Shown here one piece after another: positions 9,415-19,781 of a DNA stretch of 64,000 nucleotides (position 1 is the first letter of the stretch; each line of letters opens with the position of its first letter). Made by a program: the position numbers and the translations under genes. The DNA is from Pseudomonadota bacterium. Lineage in GTDB: Bacteria > Pseudomonadota > Gammaproteobacteria > Burkholderiales > Ferrovaceae. Location: positions 20,102 through 84,101 of the forward strand of contig JAJZBQ010000009.1 of the NCBI GenBank assembly GCA_021798835.1, in the 5' to 3' direction. Under the pieces are notes generated by a model. It was not told the DNA's origin. It did not search any database and was given only the letters and a program-made list of their open reading frames with translations.

Positions 9415-10590
9415 ATGTTCGATCCGATACATGCGGTGTTTGTACGCATTGCTTTTTCATTTTTGGTGGCGGCACTGGTGGGTGAGACAGTGCATCATTA
9501 TAGTCAGTTCCCGCGCATTGCGGGTTACGCTTTGGCAGGGGTGGTATTGGGACCGCTGGGGTTGGGTTGGGTAGATACCGCTGACTTGCCCAGTATGGGG
9601 CCCTTTGTGGGGTTGGCTGTGGCCTTGTTGCTCTTTGAGTTGGGGACCCATATTCATGTGCGCTGGCTGATTCAGCACCCGTGGGTCGTGGTTTCCAGTC
9701 TCCTGGAATCGTTTGCCACCTTTGTGGCTACGTATCTGGTCACTCGGGTATTGGGTATTGAGACCGAGACAGGATTGGTGATTGCGGTGATGATCATGGG
9801 GAGTTCACCGGTGATTGCCATGCAGACGATCACCGAGAATCGCGCACGAGGGCGGGTGTCACAGCGTCTGCTGGTGCTCAGCGGGCTCAACATCGCTTAT
9901 TCGGTATTGGGCTTCCAGTTGATCATGGCGTGGTATCAGGGGGCATTTCACAGCCAATGGTTGCTCGGTATTGGGCGTTTCATGATGTTGGTCATGGGGT
10001 CATTGGGGTTGGGGGTGGTACTGGCGCTTTCCTTCAAGGGGTTGCGAAGTCGGTTCGATCTTTCCGTTGAGCACAGCGCTCCCTTGGTTTTAGGGTTGTT
10101 GCTGTTTATCGAGTCTTTGGTGTTGCTGTTCAAGTGGCCGGTTCTCTTGGCCCCGCTCATTGGGGGAGGCCTGGTGAAGTGTTGGGATCAACGACCGATA
10201 TTATTGCCGCGCTACGTGGCGACACTGGGGAGTTTATTGGCCATCATGCTGTTTGTGATGGCGGGTTCGCGCCTGACATGGCATTACCTGTGGCTGGGGG
10301 CGGGTAGTGCTGCATTGTTATTGCTGGTTCGGGTTTTGGCCAAACTGCTGTGTGTGGGAGCGTTGGGGCCAATCACCGGGTTGGATCTTCGTCAGTCCTT
10401 GGCACTGGGGGTATCGCTGATCCCGTTGGCAGAAGTTCCCATGGTCGAGCTCAACGATCTGCATCGATTCTATCCCCAGGCCGATGGTGTAGCGGATGCT
10501 GTGGTGCTGTGTCTGGTCATGGTGATGGTGGTTCTCGGCCCATTGGCGTTGCAGTGGGGATTGCGATTTGTCCGTGAATGTCGGGAGTGA
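9415..10590 (+). CDS. CPA2-family monovalent cation/H+ antiporter (Kef-type membrane domain)
   Basis: A 392-residue polytopic protein, membrane domain only, lacking the C-terminal RCK/TrkA-N regulatory domain of KefB/KefC. The GYALAGVVLGPLGLG segment after the first helix and LLFELGTH are typical of the CPA2 exchanger fold. The frame opens at 9361, but a good promoter places the transcript start there. The ATG at 9415, just after GGAGGGG (short spacing), gives the usual family N terminus MFDP. It would exchange K+ or Na+ for protons, which would matter in an acidophile. The next gene, a YbdK-type ligase, starts 5 bases downstream. Confidence 0.85.
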   Translation: MFDPIHAVFVRIAFSFLVAALVGETVHHYSQFPRIAGYALAGVVLGPLGLGWVDTADLPSMGPFVGLAVALLLFELGTHIHVRWLIQHPWVVVSSLLESFATFVATYLVTRVLGIETETGLVIAVMIMGSSPVIAMQTITENRARGRVSQRLLVLSGLNIAYSVLGFQLIMAWYQGAFHSQWLLGIGRFMMLVMGSLGLGVVLALSFKGLRSRFDLSVEHSAPLVLGLLLFIESLVLLFKWPVLLAPLIGGGLVKCWDQRPILLPRYVATLGSLLAIMLFVMAGSRLTWHYLWLGAGSAALLLLVRVLAKLLCVGALGPITGLDLRQSLALGVSLIPLAEVPMVELNDLHRFYPQADGVADAVVLCLVMVMVVLGPLALQWGLRFVRECRE

Positions 10591-10594
10591 TGTG

Positions 10595-11710
10595 ATGGTC
10601 ATTCCAGAATTTGTTTCCTCTCGTTCCCTGACGCTGGGGGTAGAGTTGGAGTTGCAGTTGGTCAATCCATACGATTACGACCTATCGGAAGCTACGGCAG
10701 ATCTGTTGCGGTTGTTGCGTAAAAAGAACCGGGAATGGGATGTCAAACCGGAGATTACCCATGGCATGTTTGAGATGGCCACAGGCATCTGCGAGAATTA
10801 CGATGATATCTTCAGCCAACTGGACGAAATTCGTCAGGCAGCCTTGCTTTGCGCAGACCGGTTGGATATCGGGATTTGTGGAGGAGGGACCCACCCGTTT
10901 CAGCATTGGGGAGAGCGGCGCATCTATGAAACCCCGCGCTTCGATCAGTTGTCTGCGTTATACGGTTATCTGGCCAAACAATTCACGGTATTTGGGCAAC
11001 ACGTGCATGTGGGTTGTCCTCAGGCCGACGAGGCGCTGGTGCTGATGCATCGGTTATCTCGATATGTGCCGCATCTGATTGCATTGAGTGCGTCTTCTCC
11101 CTTTGTTCAGGGAAGCGATACGGGCTTTCATTCGGCGCGTCTGAATTCGGTGTTTGCCTTCCCACTCAGTGGGCGTGCCCCCATGATGCGCACCTGGACA
11201 GAGTTTTCCGACTACTTTGAGGCGATGACGGCTACGGGTATTGTGAAAAGTATGAAAGATTTCTACTGGGATATTCGCCCGAAACCCGAGTACGGTACGG
11301 TGGAAGTGCGGGTCATGGATACGCCCTTGACCATTGCCAAAGCAGGGGCCGTTGCGGTATTCATTCAGGCGTTGGCCCGTTATCTGATGACGGAAGCGCC
11401 TTTCGAGGAGCAGGAACGGGATTATCTGGTATACAGTTTCAACCGTTTTCAGGCATGTCGATTCGGCTTGCAAGGCGTATATGTCGATCCGAGTACCAAT
11501 GAACACCGTCAGTTGTCAGAAGAACTGCTGGAAACCTTCGCCAACATTGAATCCCACGCAATCGACCTCAGGGCAGATGCGGCCTGCGCTCGTCTCAAAG
11601 ATGAGGTGCTCAAGGGGGAGAATGATGCGTCCTGGTTGCGTCATCAGAATGCGCACATGGAATCACTGGCGGCGCTGGTGCAACAACAATGCCGGCTCTG
11701 GAGAGACTGA
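10595..11710 (+). CDS. ybdK: Carboxylate-amine ligase, YbdK/GCS2 family
   Basis: A member of the glutamate-cysteine ligase family 2. YbdK of E. coli has weak gamma-glutamylcysteine ligase activity, and its physiological substrate is unclear. Seen here: LGVELELQLV at the N terminus, an HVHVGCP block, and RPKPEYGTVEVRVMD, the nucleotide/metal-binding region. The ATG at 10595 has GGGAG 7 bases upstream and yields 371 residues, essentially the E. coli length (372). It directly follows the antiporter gene. Because Kef-type exchangers are gated by glutathione adducts, a thiol-ligase partner is suggestive but unproven. Confidence 0.9.
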   Translation: MVIPEFVSSRSLTLGVELELQLVNPYDYDLSEATADLLRLLRKKNREWDVKPEITHGMFEMATGICENYDDIFSQLDEIRQAALLCADRLDIGICGGGTHPFQHWGERRIYETPRFDQLSALYGYLAKQFTVFGQHVHVGCPQADEALVLMHRLSRYVPHLIALSASSPFVQGSDTGFHSARLNSVFAFPLSGRAPMMRTWTEFSDYFEAMTATGIVKSMKDFYWDIRPKPEYGTVEVRVMDTPLTIAKAGAVAVFIQALARYLMTEAPFEEQERDYLVYSFNRFQACRFGLQGVYVDPSTNEHRQLSEELLETFANIESHAIDLRADAACARLKDEVLKGENDASWLRHQNAHMESLAALVQQQCRLWRD

Positions 11711-11748
11711 GTGGTATACGGGATTACGGTAGGAGTTGGAAAGGTTGC

Positions 11749-14700
11749 TCAGGGGATACCAGTTTCCGACGAATCCAGGTATCGTTTTGCCATGCTGGCT
11801 TCAACTCGCGATACCAGACCGGAAGCACCCTGACGGCATGCAACTTCCTTGGCTCGATGTAGCCATTCCATGGATAGCAACCCATCTCCGTAGAGTTGAA
11901 AATAACACTCTCCCTTGAGTCTGTAAATCTCGGCTTCAAAGTGAGTATCCTGTATTCTGTTCATGACGGTGATCGCTTGATCCAGTACCACCATCTGTTC
12001 GGTGTAGTTCCCCAGCATGCCGTGGGCTTCTGCCAGCATTTCCAGGAAATACATGAGGATGCCCCCCATCAACTTGCCTTTCTGCATGATGTCGACCACA
12101 GCCGATATTCGCAAAACTCCGCCGGGATCTCCTTGTGCCGCCTGTGCCCAGCCTTCGATCAGACTTCCGATGACTTGCCATAGTTCGAAGCCTTGTTTGG
12201 TCGCCAGGGCAGAAAGAATTTCGCCATGTTCGCGGACTTTATCAATTTCTCCATGCAGACGGTAAAGTGTTCCACAAAAACAATGGGCAAAGCACAATGT
12301 AGGGGGGTGATCGATGCGCTGGGCAATGGCCAGGGCCTCTTTTGCCGTATCAATGCTGTCTGTATGCCGACTGATGGTCCACAGGGCCCACGATCCGAAT
12401 TGCATGGCCGACACCAGGACATGTTCACCGAACAGGGAGACGATGGAGTCATCCTGATCCGGACAGTAGATTTTGCGTGCGGTATCCATGTGTCGTATGG
12501 CATCGGCAAAATATCCAAGAGAATAGGAAGTGTTGGTCAGTGCATAGTGTGCGGCGATCAGCAGAGGGGGGCTGCCATCGATGCGTGCAAGCTCAAGCAG
12601 GCGATTGGCCAGTTCCAGGGCATCTCGATGGTTGGTTCGGGAACTGCAGCCCAGGTACAGTCCCCAGATGGTCTGGAATAGTGACAATGACAAACCGGTT
12701 TTTTCGCTGAGGGTGAAGGCGCGCTGATAGGTCTGGTTTGCTTCGGGAGACCCATACCCAAAACTGGAAATTTGAGTGCGGCCCAATTCCACCAGAATAC
12801 CCAGTTCAGTTTTGTCACGATCTGGTGCGTAAGCAAGGGCTTCGATGGTGGCCAAGGCTCGGTTGAAATGCCCGATGGCTTCGGCATTGGCAAACTTTGC
12901 CGCAGCATTTGTGCCAGCCAGTGTCCACCATTCAATTGCTTTTTGCGAATTTCCTGCTTCAAAATAGTGTTTTGCTGCCAGTTCGGGAGCGGCACTGTTG
13001 TTTGCGGCGAGTGCGACGGCGATATGGGAATGGAGCAAACGGCGCGCTGGACGGGACTGGGACTGATAAGCCGTATCGGCGATCAGGGCGTGCTTGAATT
13101 GGTAGCCGGATTCTGCGTACTCGTGCATGCTGATCATGCCGAATTTTTGTAAGGTACCGAGCATGCCGGCGATATCATGACTGTCCTTGTCGGGAAGCGC
13201 GGCTTGCAGAAGATCCACGCTAAACTGACGACCAATGGTTGCGGCTGCCTGAGCCAGTATTTTTGCTTCTCCCAGTTTGTCGAGGCGAGCTGCCAGCAGA
13301 TCACTGAGAGTTGCAGGAATGATGGACTGCTGAAAGATTTCATTTTTTTCATCGACCAGTGTCCGGGTCATTTCTTCGATGAACAGGGGGATACCATCGG
13401 TTGTCCGGGTGATGAGTTGCATTTTCTCAGGGGAAATATCGTCGCAGGGTTGTCTTATGTGATCGACCATGCAGATGGATTCCTCCTGTGACAACGGCAG
13501 CAGGTTGAGTGTCAGGACTTTTTTGGGGAGATGGAACTCTGGTCGGGTAGTCAGAAGGATGAAAATGGGAGTATTGAGTTCATCGGCGATCAGCCTTTCC
13601 AGCAGTTCGAGTGTCGAATGGTCGGCCCAGTGTGCATCTTCCAGAACGAACAGTAGAGGTCTTTGCGAGGCTGCCAAAGAGAGCATGTCGATCAGCGTGT
13701 TAAAAACCAATAATTTTTCCTGTTGCGGGATTAATTCTGGTAAATCAAAGCGCCCATCAGGATTGAGTGAAAGTAATCGGGCAAGTAGTATCAGCGATTG
13801 ATCATTGATGGAGGGGAAGTGCTGGGCGAGATAATTTTCCAGTTTTTCGGTTTTCTCGGCAATGTTGTCCTGCAGGGTAAAAGCGCAGACCTTGGATAGG
13901 TATTCTGTGACGGTGTGCAGAGCGGTACCGCTGTACTCTTCTCGACAATGCCACTTGATGGTCATGCCGGGTTTGGTGGCGACGGTGTTTTCAAAATGTT
14001 GAACCAGGCGGGATTTTCCGATGCCGGGTTCTCCACGCACCAGTAGGGCGTGACGGGTTCTGGTTTTTGTGGTTTTGGTCCAGTATTTCTTCAGGTAGGC
14101 CAATTCCTTTTTTCGACCTACCATGGGGGTCAACTGGTTGGCAACATCCAGTCGGGTCGAAGCGGGACTGGCTTCCAGCACCTGGTAGGCTTTGATGGCG
14201 GGAAGGGTGGGATGTAACTCCAACGTGGTGATGAAGTGGGTTTTAAAGTAGTCGGAAACCAGCGTATGGGTGGCTCCGCTGATGATCGGCCCTCCGGAGG
14301 GAATGGCGTGGCACAAGCGAATGGTGACATCGGTTGTTTTCCCCGTTACGTCTGGCATGTTTCTATCTCCGCGAGTGGCAATCCGGCCCGTGTGTAGGCT
14401 GATTGCAGTGTTTTCGGAGAAATTTGGTAAGCGTGATAGTTCCAGAGCGGCTTTCACGGCCAGCGAGGCGGCATTTTCCAGCGCGCTGGGATAGCCGAAG
14501 TAGGCTAGAAAGTTACCGCTGTGTGTGGGAACCACCAGTCCTCCTTGGCGTGTGATGATTTCCATCGCTTGCTGAACCAGGGGGAGTTTTTGCTCGGTCA
14601 TGTCATCCAGGTCATGGCCTGGTATGTTGAGTTCAAAGTACAGAACGGTTACCTGGCGATGTTCCAGATGAGCAGGAGAAACTGAGGGGGATGAGGGGGG

Positions 14701-15069
14701 GGCTCCATCGTGAGGATTATGGTTTCCGGAGCGAATCTGATCGTACAGAATACGAGTTTCCGCTTCGGGTGATGCCCCCAGTTCCTTGTGCAGCCAGTCC
14801 GTGAAAACATCAAATTGTTTCAACGCCAGGGACACTTGTCCGTCCAGAGCATAACGGCGCATATAGTGACGTTGCGCCTTCTCGTTAGAAGGGCTGATTT
14901 CTTCCAGATGTCGGGCAATGGCGAGTGACTTTGTCTTGTCTCCCGAGGTTTCGGTGCAAGCCAGCAAGTTTTCGAGGAGGCTAATGGCATGTCGTTGAAA
15001 TTTTTCGCGCTGGATCTGTAGCCAGTCGTCAAAGTCGGGGCAATCCGAAAAGTTCAAATGAGATAGCAA
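11749..15069 (-). pseudogene. BTAD / cyclase-like / AAA-ATPase / TPR regulator, main part of a frameshifted gene
   Basis: This 1106-residue segment contains, in order, the end of a bacterial transcriptional activation domain (1-115), a class III cyclase homology domain (about 138-300), an AAA/NACHT-like ATPase with Walker A GEPGIGKS (346-353) and Walker B LLFVLEDAHWAD, and a long TPR-like helical tail. Such proteins act as signalling ATPase regulators. Cyclase metal and base residues look altered (FELN where FADL is usual; no N in the DVTIRL segment), so cyclase activity is doubtful. The apparent TTG start is artificial: restoring one base in a C5 run at 15126-15130 joins it to the N-terminal part, giving about 1243 residues. 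Confidence 0.8.
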
Positions 15070-15479
15070 TTCGCCCCGATAGAGTGAGGCCAGATGATGT
15101 TTGTGTTCGATACAGGTGGCACAATCCCCCGTACATGCGGAAATTGTGCACGGAGTTTGTTCTGAAAGCAGTCGACCAGAGCCCGTGAATCCGGGTTGAA
15201 GCGGAGTGTATGGCGGCTAACTTGAAGCACGGGTGACAAGGAGTCATGATCGTTCAGTATGCCGCGTAAATTTGAAAGAACCTGGCGCAGATTGGCCCGC
15301 TTTCCTGATGCGTTGGGCCAAAAAATCTCACCGAGTTCTTCACGTGAGTGCCAGCGTGTTTCGGTGGCCAAGTAGGCCAATAAGCCCCATCCTTTTTCAT
15401 AGGCTGGTCCGGCGACGATGTGTCCCTGCCTTTTGATTTCCGGATTTCCCAGTAGATGGATTTGAAATTCTTTGGTCAT
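15054..15479 (-). pseudogene. N-terminal SARP/BTAD winged-helix part of the frameshifted regulator
   Basis: Residues 1-118 form an OmpR/SARP-type winged-helix start: LGNPEI, LLAYLATE, SREELGEIFWP and an NLRQVLSNLR recognition region. After the C5 run at 15126-15130 the reading becomes nonsense and stops at 15054. In the frame of the downstream segment the same DNA reads DCATCIEHKHHLASLYRGEL, which matches the usual continuation of BTAD proteins up to the LYRGELL block. A single-base deletion in the homopolymer therefore explains both reading frames. It may be a true mutation, phase variation or a sequencing error. Confidence 0.78.
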
Positions 15480-15814
15480 GGAATTCTGTTGCGTGTCTGT
15501 GACGATAGCGGGGTATGGTACAAAAAAAAGAGTCTGGCTGCTGGTTGGCAGCGACTGACGATGTTACGTCTGTCGCCTGGAATTTATATTACCGAAAGGA
15601 TGAGAAGGGGTGGGTTTCGTACTTTGGAGATTTTGGTCAGGGGTCTTGAGTCGGCGATCGGGAGGAGAAATTGGAAAATCAATACGACATGCAGGTTTTG
15701 GGCATATTGGTGGTGTCTTTGATGTGCGGGATAATACGAGGGGTCGGGACCGGTGGTACCGGCGTGCGTAGAACTGGCGTGTGCGCTGAGTAACTTTTTG
15801 ATTTGTTAAGGATG
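15480..15814. other. Intergenic stretch without recognisable gene
   Basis: Together with the next 120 bases this is a 456-base gap between the regulator and the island operon. I see no convincing reading frame on either strand, only short overlapping open frames of low-complexity character. A promoter for the leftward regulator would be expected near 15480-15540, but no clear hexamer pair stands out. Confidence 0.5.
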
Positions 15815-15840
15815 TCGCGGCGGTAAGCACTATCGAACAT
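15815..15840. repeat. Possible degenerate attachment-site remnant (left end of island)
   Basis: GGTAAGC at 15822-15828 followed after three bases by ATCGAAC at 15832-15838 reproduces the forward-strand pattern of the tRNA-Ala T-arm and acceptor (GGTAAGC, three bases, ATCGAAC at 29762-29778). Fifteen of 21 positions agree. The orientation and location fit a decayed duplicate of the tRNA 3' end, but chance resemblance is possible. Confidence 0.35.
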
Positions 15841-15888
15841 AGGCCGGAAGGCGCGTGGATTATGGATTTTACGGATTGTGGTGCGGTT

Positions 15889-15910
15889 TGTACCAACAAA
15901 TGTACCAACA
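15889..15910 (+). repeat. Pair of direct repeats TGTACCAACA, island left arm
   Basis: TGTACCAACA occurs at 15889-15898 and again at 15901-15910, a 12-base period. The same 10-mer occurs twice at the right end of the island beside the integrase gene. They are probably arm-type binding sites of the tyrosine integrase. Confidence 0.65.
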
Positions 15911-15935
15911 ACGCAAATCACCTGCCCCATCATTT

Positions 15936-18900
15936 TTACCCACCAGGCCAGTTGCGCAACTGATTTAACCTAGTAAATCTTGGGTCATCCTTCAACGTCG
16001 GGTCACTACCCACAATACTGTCCAGACACTGGCATAATTTTTCGACTGATATCATCCACTGCGGGTTGTCGATTACCTTGTCTAGCAAGCGCAATGCGTC
16101 AGTGGGGAATCGACTGCATAATTGACTTTCGCTCAATGCCGACACAACAATCGACAGTTCATTGAGCGGTTGCAACCAATGTTCCACTTCATTTAACGCA
16201 GCAGGGAACTCGGCTCCTGCAGAAATACTCAGCAAGGCCATGAATTCTGAAATTTTCGGCGTAATCAAATCGCGAGACTTGGGCCAAATATGTTCCCAGA
16301 ACAGCAAAACACGATTACTCCAATACTGTTCGCGCTGATCACCCGCACCCCTAAGGGCCTGCAGCAACGCTTGAGCGCACGCTTCAAGACCACTTGCAGG
16401 CAAAAATCGAATTGCAGTCCTGAAATCAACTACGAAATAGCCCTCGATTCTTTCCAGTGCGACATACGTCAAAACAGCTGCAAATTGCTGCCCATATTCG
16501 CCCAGATCAGCATAATGTTCGGCACAATCAAGAAACTGCCTTTTGATTGCAACCAGCAAAGGTTGATGCACGCGAGGTGCCCAGAGAAAGCCTTGCCACA
16601 TGGCCTGGGCATCGGTTGGACTGCTCCAGCTGAACCACGGCAGTAGACATTGCTCTGTCCACGCCCGGTCTGCACGGAAAAGTGCTATCACTTGCGATGC
16701 CAACACTACGCGGCCATGTCGAAACCGCCCAGCCTGTTGCCTACAAATATCTGTCAACAGTGGCTGGATATCCGCTGGCAAACCATCGCCGTCATTGGGT
16801 TTGCGTTTGAACCAGACATTGAGCAGTGCCTGCGTCACATGCCCGACAGGGTGATTCAGCGCTGCAGCCGTTATATCAATCGTTTCTACACCATTCCGTA
16901 CGGTGCGCGAGCCTGAATCTGCATCAAGATCCAACGCAAGTACACGATGGCACCATTCCAGCAGAACATTCTCTTGTTGATCAATCGTCTTCGAAACCGA
17001 TTCAATCCACCATGACAGACTGTAAGCAATTTTCTGAAGATTGGCATCAGGTATGGTTTGCAACAAAGATGGAATGTAGCGCCATGAACGCGGCAGCAAA
17101 CGACCCTGGCTCCAAACATAAAAAGCCTGATTCCATCGATCGACTGGCCAAACGCCTTCTTGCGCCAGGTCATATAGCGCGTACAGACTGTTCAAAAGAT
17201 GCTTGCGACACACCTGATCCCATGTGTCTTCATAAAGCGGTACCCATTGCGTGGGTGATTTTTTCAGCCACGGCACAAGCTCACGACATTTGCGAGGGGC
17301 AACATCCACAACGCGACGAGACTCAAACTCTGGATCACCAGAGGCACTCATCCAGCGTGAAAATTCTTCGCGCTCAATTCCATTTTCTGTCAGTTTCCAT
17401 TGCGGATGCGTATTGTGCAATTCTGCCAAACGTTTCGCTGCAGGTGTCCCCAGCATCAGACCTGACGAATCAAGTTTTGCAAGTCGCAACCAGATTGCCT
17501 GCGACACGTCTTCTGCCCACCATTCCGGCTCAGGCTGCCCATTCAACATGGATAGTGGTCGACCTGCCAAAACAGCGACCGCCAAACGTTCTTGATCTGC
17601 TTGGGACAACTGTTGGCCCTGCAGTACCAGCAATCTGCACACTTCACGGTTTGTTTCTACGGACCACAGCCACCATGCATCTTCAACCAGCAACCAGTCC
17701 ACCCACTGCTCAGGCGCAATGCAACCGGGCTGACTGGCTGCGAAGAGTGCCATTCGTTTGAAGGTGGGGTATGGTAATGCAAACCAGTCTTGCGCAATTC
17801 GCGTTGCACGCGCAGCGTCAACGGCAAATAATACCAGCCATGCATCCCGTAACAATTCAATCAATGCCACCCATTCACGATAGCCTCGGTTTTGGTAGTG
17901 GGGGGTAATAGATGGCAAATCCCAGAATGAACGATCGCTTTTATCATCCGCATCACCCAGATCACGTTGCAAATCCAGCGCATCACGCAACAAATGCTGA
18001 AAATCTTCGAGTAATAGTGGCAAAGCAGATTGCCAGCGTTCATTCTCACGCAGCTCTCGCATGATCGAATACAGGTCTCTGGCGGCCAGCACCAGATCCC
18101 ATCTCACCAGTTGGTTTAACGCCGTTGGTTCATTCGTTATCCCGTTGTCGAAGTTCCCACGATAAGGCTGACGCAACACGATTCGAGGCGCCAATAACTC
18201 ACGCAATTCGAACCGTAGCGATGCGGTCATTTCCTCCCGCTCGAAACGTAGTTTCCAGCGATACAATTCAGTGGAGCGATTAGCCCCTTTCGCTCGCCCG
18301 CCAAGCAGCAAATCCCACAACATGCGCATTAATCGACCAGGTATGGCCTTGGGTGATTGTGCGCGGATGTCATCCAATTCAACCGTTTTGCCATCACGTT
18401 CAAGATTGGCAAATCGATTCAACTCTTGTTCAATCATTATTTGCCAGTTTACGTGCAGTTTCCCGCCACGCTCGGCAATCCATAGAATCAGACGCGGATC
18501 GCCCAAATACCGATTGAGCCAGCGCGCCAATTGAATCATCACTGCATCCCAGCCGCTTTCCGTACCGCCAACAGACACCAATGCCATGCGGGGTACTTTG
18601 TCATAAGGCGCAGGTCGATGGATCAGACTGAATTTGAGATCACCGTCAACTTTGTCATGAGGTGGCACCCCAAATTGGGACAAATGGCTATGCCTGAATC
18701 GTGCGTCTGAAAACACCTCGAACAACCATTCCAGCGGTGGTGCGGGATTGAACTCGGCAAAATGTTTTGCTGGCAAACCAGACCTGTCTGACAACGCCCA
18801 CAGCATACGGCCAACAAAATCATCTTGTTGGGTAGATGCCGATGGTTGCGTCAAGGCATGTTGGGCAATAATACTTTCTTTGCCTGAAATTCCATCGCGG

Positions 18901-19781
18901 TAAATATTTGCCCAAACCTGTAAGGTCTGGTGCAAAACCGAATGATCATGACTGCCAATAGGTACGTTATAAAGTATGGGGATAACACCCTTGGCCTCCC
19001 ATTCGATTATTTTCCGACTCGCCAACCCTACTTCACAAGCACCCAACGCCCAAGCCAGTGGCGTAATTTCGCCCAGCATCCGGTCGGCAGCCAACGCATC
19101 CATCATGTAGCGCAATACCGGGTCGTTGATGCTGTAACCTACGAAGCAAACTATATAGTTGCGAAACAACTCGCTTATGAAACGGGCAGCCCAACGTTCG
19201 GTCAAGTATGCAAGTCCAAAATCACCGCTGGTGACAACCAACCGATTCAGAGCTGTATCGTCCATCTTTTCAGGCAGCAGGCCGTGCAAGTAGACTAACC
19301 CGTCCCAGCGGCTGTTTTTCGGAATTGGCAACATAGGGGCTGTGTAGGTCTGAAACGTTTGATTTGTACGTTTAGCTGCCACATGAAAAACGCGATCAAA
19401 ATTGGTAGTGACCAACCGCAACGTCCCCTCGCGGCTGCGCGCCAAACGCAACAACGCCGCCTGTGTATCAGTGGCCCCATTGCGGCGAAGTTTTGGCTTT
19501 AGCGCTTGTGCCAGTTTGCTGCGGACGGCCAAACGCTGCCCCGGAATGCGTCGTTCAAGCAGATCAAGTGTAGCATCGAACTGGTCGCGACCAAAAGCCT
19601 CGCGCTCGATGTTTGAAAACGTTGTACCGTTCAGATCGTAGATTTTCTCCACCAACCCCTTAAAGTCCGGTAACCCTGCAGGATAGGAAATGCCTGCTCC
19701 GCAAAAGAACACCACACGACCTTCTTCATGTGCCTGCAACAGCGCTTCGGGTATATCCGGTCCGTTTGGTACAAATTGCAT
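15936..19781 (-). CDS. Large SIR2-domain defence protein (defence-associated sirtuin-like)
   Basis: 1281 residues. The N-terminal 230 residues are a SIR2-type NAD-binding domain: GAGIS (28-32), PAGLPDF (34-40), TTNFD with N127, the YLHG histidine H166, and FVGYSINDP (213-221). All expected catalytic positions appear intact. The remaining thousand residues are helical, without a motif I can name, in keeping with the C-terminal sensor arrays of defence-associated sirtuins (possibly Dsr1-like). In that family, phage recognition triggers NAD+ depletion. Its ATG shares one base with the hsdS stop (TAATG), so it belongs to the restriction operon. Family confident; subtype and trigger unknown. Confidence 0.85.
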   Translation of the reverse strand: MQFVPNGPDIPEALLQAHEEGRVVFFCGAGISYPAGLPDFKGLVEKIYDLNGTTFSNIEREAFGRDQFDATLDLLERRIPGQRLAVRSKLAQALKPKLRRNGATDTQAALLRLARSREGTLRLVTTNFDRVFHVAAKRTNQTFQTYTAPMLPIPKNSRWDGLVYLHGLLPEKMDDTALNRLVVTSGDFGLAYLTERWAARFISELFRNYIVCFVGYSINDPVLRYMMDALAADRMLGEITPLAWALGACEVGLASRKIIEWEAKGVIPILYNVPIGSHDHSVLHQTLQVWANIYRDGISGKESIIAQHALTQPSASTQQDDFVGRMLWALSDRSGLPAKHFAEFNPAPPLEWLFEVFSDARFRHSHLSQFGVPPHDKVDGDLKFSLIHRPAPYDKVPRMALVSVGGTESGWDAVMIQLARWLNRYLGDPRLILWIAERGGKLHVNWQIMIEQELNRFANLERDGKTVELDDIRAQSPKAIPGRLMRMLWDLLLGGRAKGANRSTELYRWKLRFEREEMTASLRFELRELLAPRIVLRQPYRGNFDNGITNEPTALNQLVRWDLVLAARDLYSIMRELRENERWQSALPLLLEDFQHLLRDALDLQRDLGDADDKSDRSFWDLPSITPHYQNRGYREWVALIELLRDAWLVLFAVDAARATRIAQDWFALPYPTFKRMALFAASQPGCIAPEQWVDWLLVEDAWWLWSVETNREVCRLLVLQGQQLSQADQERLAVAVLAGRPLSMLNGQPEPEWWAEDVSQAIWLRLAKLDSSGLMLGTPAAKRLAELHNTHPQWKLTENGIEREEFSRWMSASGDPEFESRRVVDVAPRKCRELVPWLKKSPTQWVPLYEDTWDQVCRKHLLNSLYALYDLAQEGVWPVDRWNQAFYVWSQGRLLPRSWRYIPSLLQTIPDANLQKIAYSLSWWIESVSKTIDQQENVLLEWCHRVLALDLDADSGSRTVRNGVETIDITAAALNHPVGHVTQALLNVWFKRKPNDGDGLPADIQPLLTDICRQQAGRFRHGRVVLASQVIALFRADRAWTEQCLLPWFSWSSPTDAQAMWQGFLWAPRVHQPLLVAIKRQFLDCAEHYADLGEYGQQFAAVLTYVALERIEGYFVVDFRTAIRFLPASGLEACAQALLQALRGAGDQREQYWSNRVLLFWEHIWPKSRDLITPKISEFMALLSISAGAEFPAALNEVEHWLQPLNELSIVVSALSESQLCSRFPTDALRLLDKVIDNPQWMISVEKLCQCLDSIVGSDPTLKDDPRFTRLNQLRNWPGG

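Noticed and set aside
15700..15720. ATTGGTGGTG as an alternative left attachment site resembling the tRNA 3' end
   Set aside because: Only about eight bases match the tRNA end and the match does not extend into the T-arm, unlike the site at 15815-15840.
15564..15911. Short leftward frames in the 15.5-15.9 kb gap
   Set aside because: Low-complexity Pro/Thr/Arg-rich translations without start signals; two frames overlap and neither resembles a protein.
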